DNA from: Erinaceus europaeus
Taxonomy: Eukaryota; Chordata; Mammalia; Eulipotyphla; Erinaceidae
Direction: 5' to 3'
Length of the DNA stretch: 64,000 nucleotides
NCBI RefSeq assembly: GCF_950295315.1
Contig: NW_026647188.1
Coordinates: forward strand, 1,116,001 to 1,180,000
Positions 59,084 to 64,000 of this stretch are shown here, piece after piece (position 1 is the first letter of the stretch; every line of letters starts with the position of its first letter). The notes below the pieces were generated by a model, which saw only the letters and a program-made list of their open reading frames with translations, searched no databases and was not told the origin of the DNA. The translations under genes and the position numbers were made by a program.

Positions 59084-61250
59084 GAATTCAAAAACCTCCT
59101 ACACTGTGTTCATTGATGACAGGATCAAACCTGGTTTGTAGAGATTGTAAGGCGGCAGCTCTCATGCCCACAGACCCAGACAGCCCCAGCCTTCACCATA
59201 TGGAGTATAACCAGACCTGACAGTAGTGTGTGTGTGTGTGTGTGTGTCTGTCTCTTTCTGACTTTGTGTGTCTGTGTGTGCTCAGAACTCACCTGTAGTA
59301 GTCTCAGAGCATGGGTGGCAAGGTAGCCAGTCTCACCTGCAACTTATGTACTGAGAACATAGCTGGTCAGGGCAAGCCAGCTAGCCCGGATTCTGGCTAA
59401 GCAAAAATGCATATACAAAGGAACTCTCATGTCTAAATCTCCTGTGTTCACTATTCAATCCCATGCCTCACTAACTATCATCCAAATACTGCCAACAGGG
59501 GAAGCTGGGGCACCCCTCAGAATTCAGGGGCATGAGCCGTTCCAGTCACATTTGGCTGCCTACTCAACCTACAGGCTCTCAGTCCACTTCTCAGGGCAGC
59601 AGATTACAAGCACAGAAAGTACCCAGAAAGAGCCGTGTTTCAACATAGATGGGAACTGTGTTCGACCAAACATTAGTGGATGAACCCGGTCCCTTAAACA
59701 TACCCTTTGGGTCCTGCTAAGGCAATTGCTCCTGTGGCCTCACATCCCTGATCATGGTGTACTGGTGTCCACACATCACAACCAGAGAGATTCCCACAAG
59801 TAGGCATGCGTGAGTGTCCTATACAATGTCTCTCTGCTTGCAGGAAGCACAAACTCCCCGGGCCCTTGCTATAGACAGACAAAAGAAAGATGGATGCCTC
59901 CATTGGCTGAATTCAGAGCTTCCAGTGGAGATCACAGCCCCGCCCCTCACCTGAGGGCCTGGCTGCTGCTAATAAAGGCAATTGGAAACACCTGTTACCA
60001 CTTGGGCCATGAGGACATACTCAGGAATCCCTCCAGGAGCTATGAGGCTGGCAGACCTCCTGACCCCGGGATAGGTTTTCTCTGAGTTGGGCGGCACTTC
60101 TGGCCAGAGGTGAGAATATTCCCTAGATACAAGAAAGAACTTCAGGTTTCAAAAGGATTTGAAAACCCCATGAGGCACTTGGAAAAGACATTTCACAGCC
60201 ATCAAAAAACCCTCTTTCAGAACCCTGGAAGCTTCCGTTTTGCATAGAAAATCTGGAAACTGGTGTGGCCATCAGTACCACAGATCCTTTATATTCGGCT
60301 TAATAGAGGGAAAGCACAATATGTGTACCAGGGGGATAGAGTTTCACTTCTCTTGACCTGGGCTCTCATGGAATAAGGACAAGGATGCTGTGCAGGAAGG
60401 TGAGGAGGGCTGCATTTAGGCTGAGTGTCAGCCTCAGGGCCCTGGAGAATTGGAGTCAAGCACAGAGGACCTGGACAGCTGCAGATGGACATATGCCTGT
60501 AACCTGCAGCAGGAATGCTGTCTCCAAAGTTCTCTGTACTACGCCATATGCATGAGACTAACTAATCCAAAGGGCAAAGAATGGAAAATTTCAACACCAG
60601 GAAGACCGAGTTCACGATGCATGCACTGAATTCGACGAAGGGTCCAGGGAAGAAGGCACGTAGAGACAGTCAGAGAGACAGAATGTTAGTGACTGAAAAG
60701 GCACAAATTCTGGCCATGTGTTGATCAGTGCCAGAGCACTGAAGACAAACCCTCCATTCCCATGCATACTTCTTACAAGTGGCATGGTTATTTTATGTTT
60801 GTGAGGAAAGGATACACTTAGAACATCTAGGTCTTAGCCCACTCTGAGAAGCAACACTTGGACTGCAGCCCACTCTCCAAAACTGCCCTTGCCTCTCCAA
60901 ATTGGAAGTAGTTTTAGTGATGCTCCAGCCAAATGTAGGCTGGCGTATTTCATCTCCCTGTTCGAGCCTCAGCCTGTCCTGTGTGCAGGGAACTGCACTA
61001 TGTCTATTTCTTCTTTGATTTACAGTTTTGGGATAGGACTCGGTGGACAAAAAGAGCAAGAGGGAAGTAGATGATTTGGCAGCTGTAGTTTGTGCTGAGA
61101 GAGATTTGTAGAGTGACAAGAGGTAAATGAATGGCTCTGTGAGATGTCTCTCATAACTGTGGCTCATAAGGGCCAGGTGTATCCGAATTACTACCCGAAT
61201 CCAGAGCTGTGCAGGTCTATAGCTAAAATATATTTTCAGACCTCTACATG

Positions 61251-61359
<109 letters not shown>

Positions 61360-61657
61360 AAGACACTGATGTAGTCATTTTCTACAATGGATGTGATATG
61401 ACATTCAGACAATTGATTGCTAAAAGAGGGAGAGAAACTGTGCATCAGGAAAAGAATTGTCCAAAGGAGTAAAATCTCCAAATCATTAGTTATATGCAGC
61501 TCCAATGGGACCAAGCGAAAAAGGCTCGAGAAGGAACTCATCCAGGAGACTCTCCACATGGACAGGCACCACAAGTTTCCTAGTCTGGCAACACACACAG
61601 GGAAGCTGCTAGTTCCCAGTGCAAGCCTCAGGGCAAAAACCTCTCCCTCTTCAGTGT

Positions 61658-62254
61658 CTTTACATCTGAAAATAAGAAAAGTGACCAAGGGACAAGGAGA
61701 GCTACAATGGTGTAAATATTGAGCTGTAAATCAGAATGTGCCAACTGTTTTGCACAAAATCACCTGTGCCACAGTGATTCTGTTGTTCTCACTCATTCTC
61801 CCTCCCTCAGACACACACACAAGCACACACAAACACACACTCTCACAGTTACACACACGCACACATTAACAGAGGCACAGGCACAAACTAAGTTATACAC
61901 ATGCACACTGGATAGCTTCTGCAAGGCAGGGCCCTGGGTAAACCCAGCTTCGCACTTCCTGGAAGCACGCCCAGACTTTTAAGGACAGCTCTGAGCTCCC
62001 ATTGTCAATTTTACTTCAGAAGTCCCGCAGATAGGGCACCAGCCATGCTCTGATATACCAGTGGCCTAGGCCACGCCCAGAATCCCTGCCAGCAATATCA
62101 TTGGCCAGTGTGCTAGGACATGCCCAGGAGTGTCAAGTCCCCGAGTCAGTGATTTGCCAGCAACCTTGAGCACCACCCACATGGCCCTGCAGCAGGATAA
62201 TTGGGCAGCCTCTGGAAGGCCCGCCCAACAGACACTTCTGCTGGAAACAGATGA
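61658..62254 (+). promoter_or_regulatory. P module of U25: (CA)n and ATTGG block
   Basis: CA tract at about 61810-61865. ATTGG persists at atcattggccag (near 62100); the second box reads gatttgcc and the third aattgggc. The CArG-like site is altered (acttttaagg). This is among the most eroded of the complete P modules. Confidence 0.38.
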
Positions 62255-64000
62255 GAATTCAAAAACCTCCTACACTGTGTTCATTGATGACAGGTTCAAA
62301 GATGGCTTGTAGAGATTATAAGGTAGCAGTTCTTATGCCCACAGACCCTTTACAGCCCCAGCCTTCACCATATGCTGTACGACCAGACCTGACCATAATG
62401 TGTTTGTGTGTGTCTGTCTGTCTGTCTGTGTCGGTGTGTGCTCAGAGTTCACGTATAGTAGTCTCAGAGCATGGGTGGGAAGGTAGCAGCCTCACCTGCA
62501 AATTATGTACAGAGAACCTAGCTGGCTATGGAAAGCCAGCTAGCCCAGATTCTGGCTTTGCAAGAATGAATATTCAAAGGGACTCTCATGTCTCTCTCTC
62601 CTGAGTTCCCGATTCAGTCTCATGCCACACTACCATCCAAACACTGCCAACGGGGGAAGCTGGGGCACCCCTCAGAATTCAGGGACAGGAGCCTGTCCAG
62701 TCACGTTTGGCTGCATACTCAGCCTCCAGGATCCCAGTCCCCTTCTGAGTGGACAGCATATTACATGCCCAGAAAGAACCCAGAAAGAGCTGTGTCTCAA
62801 CATAGATGGAAACTGGTTTTGACCAAACAATAGTGGATGATCCCGGCCCCTTACACCTCCACTTTGGGTACTGCTAAGGCAATTGATCCTATGGCCTCAC
62901 AATCCCTGATCATTGTGTCTTGCTGTCCACACATCACACTCAGAGAGATTCCCAGAAGTAGGCATCCATGAGTGTCCCATACAAAGTTGCTCTGCCTGCA
63001 GGAAGCACAAACTCCCCAGGTCCTTGCTATGGAGAGACAAAAGGAAGATGGATGCCTCCATTGGCTAAATTAGGCGTTTCCAGTGGAGATCACAGCCCCG
63101 CCCCACCCCTGAGGGCCTGGATGCTGCTAATAAAGGCAATTGGAAACACCTGTTACCACTTGGGCCCTGAGGACATACTCAGGAATCCCTCCAGGAGCTA
63201 GCAGGCTGGAAGACATCCTGACCCCAGGATAGCTGTGCTCCTAGTTGGGAGGGCATTCAGGCCAGAGGTGAGAATATTCTCTAGATACAAGAAAGAACTT
63301 CAGGTTTCAAAAGGATTTGAAACCCCATGAGGCACTTGGAAAAGACATTTCACAGCCATCAAAAAAACCCTCTTTATTAAACCTGGAAGCTTCCGTTTTG
63401 TGTGGAAATTCTGGACACTGGAGTGGACATAGGTACCACAGATCCTTTACATTCGGCCCAATAGAGGGAAAGCACAATGTGTGTGCCAGGGGGATAGAGT
63501 TTCACTTCTCTTGACCTGGGCTCTCATGTAATAAGGACAAGGATGCGGTGCAGAAAATTGAGGAGGGCTGCATTTAGGCAGAGTGTTAGCCTTAGTGCCC
63601 TGGAGAATGGAAGTCAAGCAAAGAGGGCCTGGAAAACTGCAGCTGGAGATGGTCATATGCCTGTTACCTGGAGCAGGATCTCTGTCTCCTCAATTCCCCA
63701 ATGCACTACGCCATATTCAGGAGCCTGAATAATCCAAAGGGCAAAGAAAAGAATATTTCAACACCAAGAAGTTGGAGTTCACAATGCATGCACTGATTTC
63801 CAAAAGGGCCCAGTGAAGAAGGCACATAGAGACAGTCAGAGAGACAGGATGACAGAGACAGAAAAGGACTGAAATTCTGGCCCTGTGTTGATCAGTGCCA
63901 GAGCACTGATGACAAACCCTCCATGCCCATGCATACATCTAACAAATGGGATTGTTATTTTATGTTTGTGAGGAAAGGTTACACTTATAACATCTAGGTC
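62255..64000 (+). repeat. U26: gamma unit, cut by the window end
   Basis: Head with a short TG/TCTG tract (62398-62440) and a body with gamma markers (catccatgagtg near 62963, ttaggcgtttcc near 63070). The window ends in the late body before the TA/GA tract. It follows the P module of U25, so gamma heads are not restricted to positions after a C module. Confidence 0.9.

Overview
The window is eukaryotic and almost certainly mammalian. It is AT-rich, full of long dinucleotide microsatellites, and carries LINE-1 ORF2 fragments, a tRNA-type SINE and endogenous-retrovirus LTRs. The L1 3' UTR (for example 19551-20899) and the SINE look to me like those of hedgehogs (Erinaceidae), so the best guess is Erinaceus or a close relative. 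This rests on memory, not a search. I see no host protein-coding gene that I would defend, no tRNA or rRNA gene, and no bacterial or phage feature.

Apart from the insertions and one unique segment (23819-24570), the 64 kb is one composite tandem array (a macrosatellite). I split it into 27 pieces (U0-U26) at a recurrent anchor reading gaattcaaaaacctcc. The modules, in order, are: a head of about 170 bp (the anchor, then a (TG)n(TCTG)n tract); a body of about 1.5-1.9 kb ending in a (TA)n(GA)n compound microsatellite; and a tail of about 300 bp. Optionally, a P module of about 0.6 kb follows, holding a (CA)n tract and a GC-richer block with regularly spaced ATTGG boxes. A separate set of AT-rich modules, E, D and C, follows some heads. 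Four unit kinds result. Type I is head-body-tail, about 2.5 kb (U1 core, U6, U22, U24). Type II is head-body-tail-P, about 3.1-3.2 kb (U10, U13-U17, U25). Type III is short head-D-C, about 985 bp (U2, U9, U12, U18, U20, U21). The AEDC type is head-E-D-C, about 1.65 kb (U8, U11, U19). U3, U4, U5, U7 and U23 are deleted or hybrid units.

Layout: 1-14065 is mostly type I, with an L1 in U6. 16081-23374 and 23375-30444 are two copies of the higher-order block AEDC-III-type II, each with its own L1. 30445-39705 is three type II units in a row. U17 (39706-46739) is split inside its TA microsatellite by a 3.8 kb retroviral composite. 46740-52531 is III-AEDC-III-III, with an L1+SINE insertion in U20. 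52532-64000 returns to type I and type II units. Diagnostic variants define at least three body subfamilies: alpha (U1, U4-U6, U24, first half of U25), beta (U14-U17) and gamma (U13, U22, U26).

All four L1 insertions are 5'-inverted, with target-site duplications of 13-15 bp. The retroviral composite has two different LTRs facing outward around a shared inverted-repeat core. Each insertion sits in one unit only, so array amplification came first. What the array does, if anything, cannot be read from the sequence. The conserved acceptor-like site and the CCAAT-rich P module are the most testable hints of transcription.
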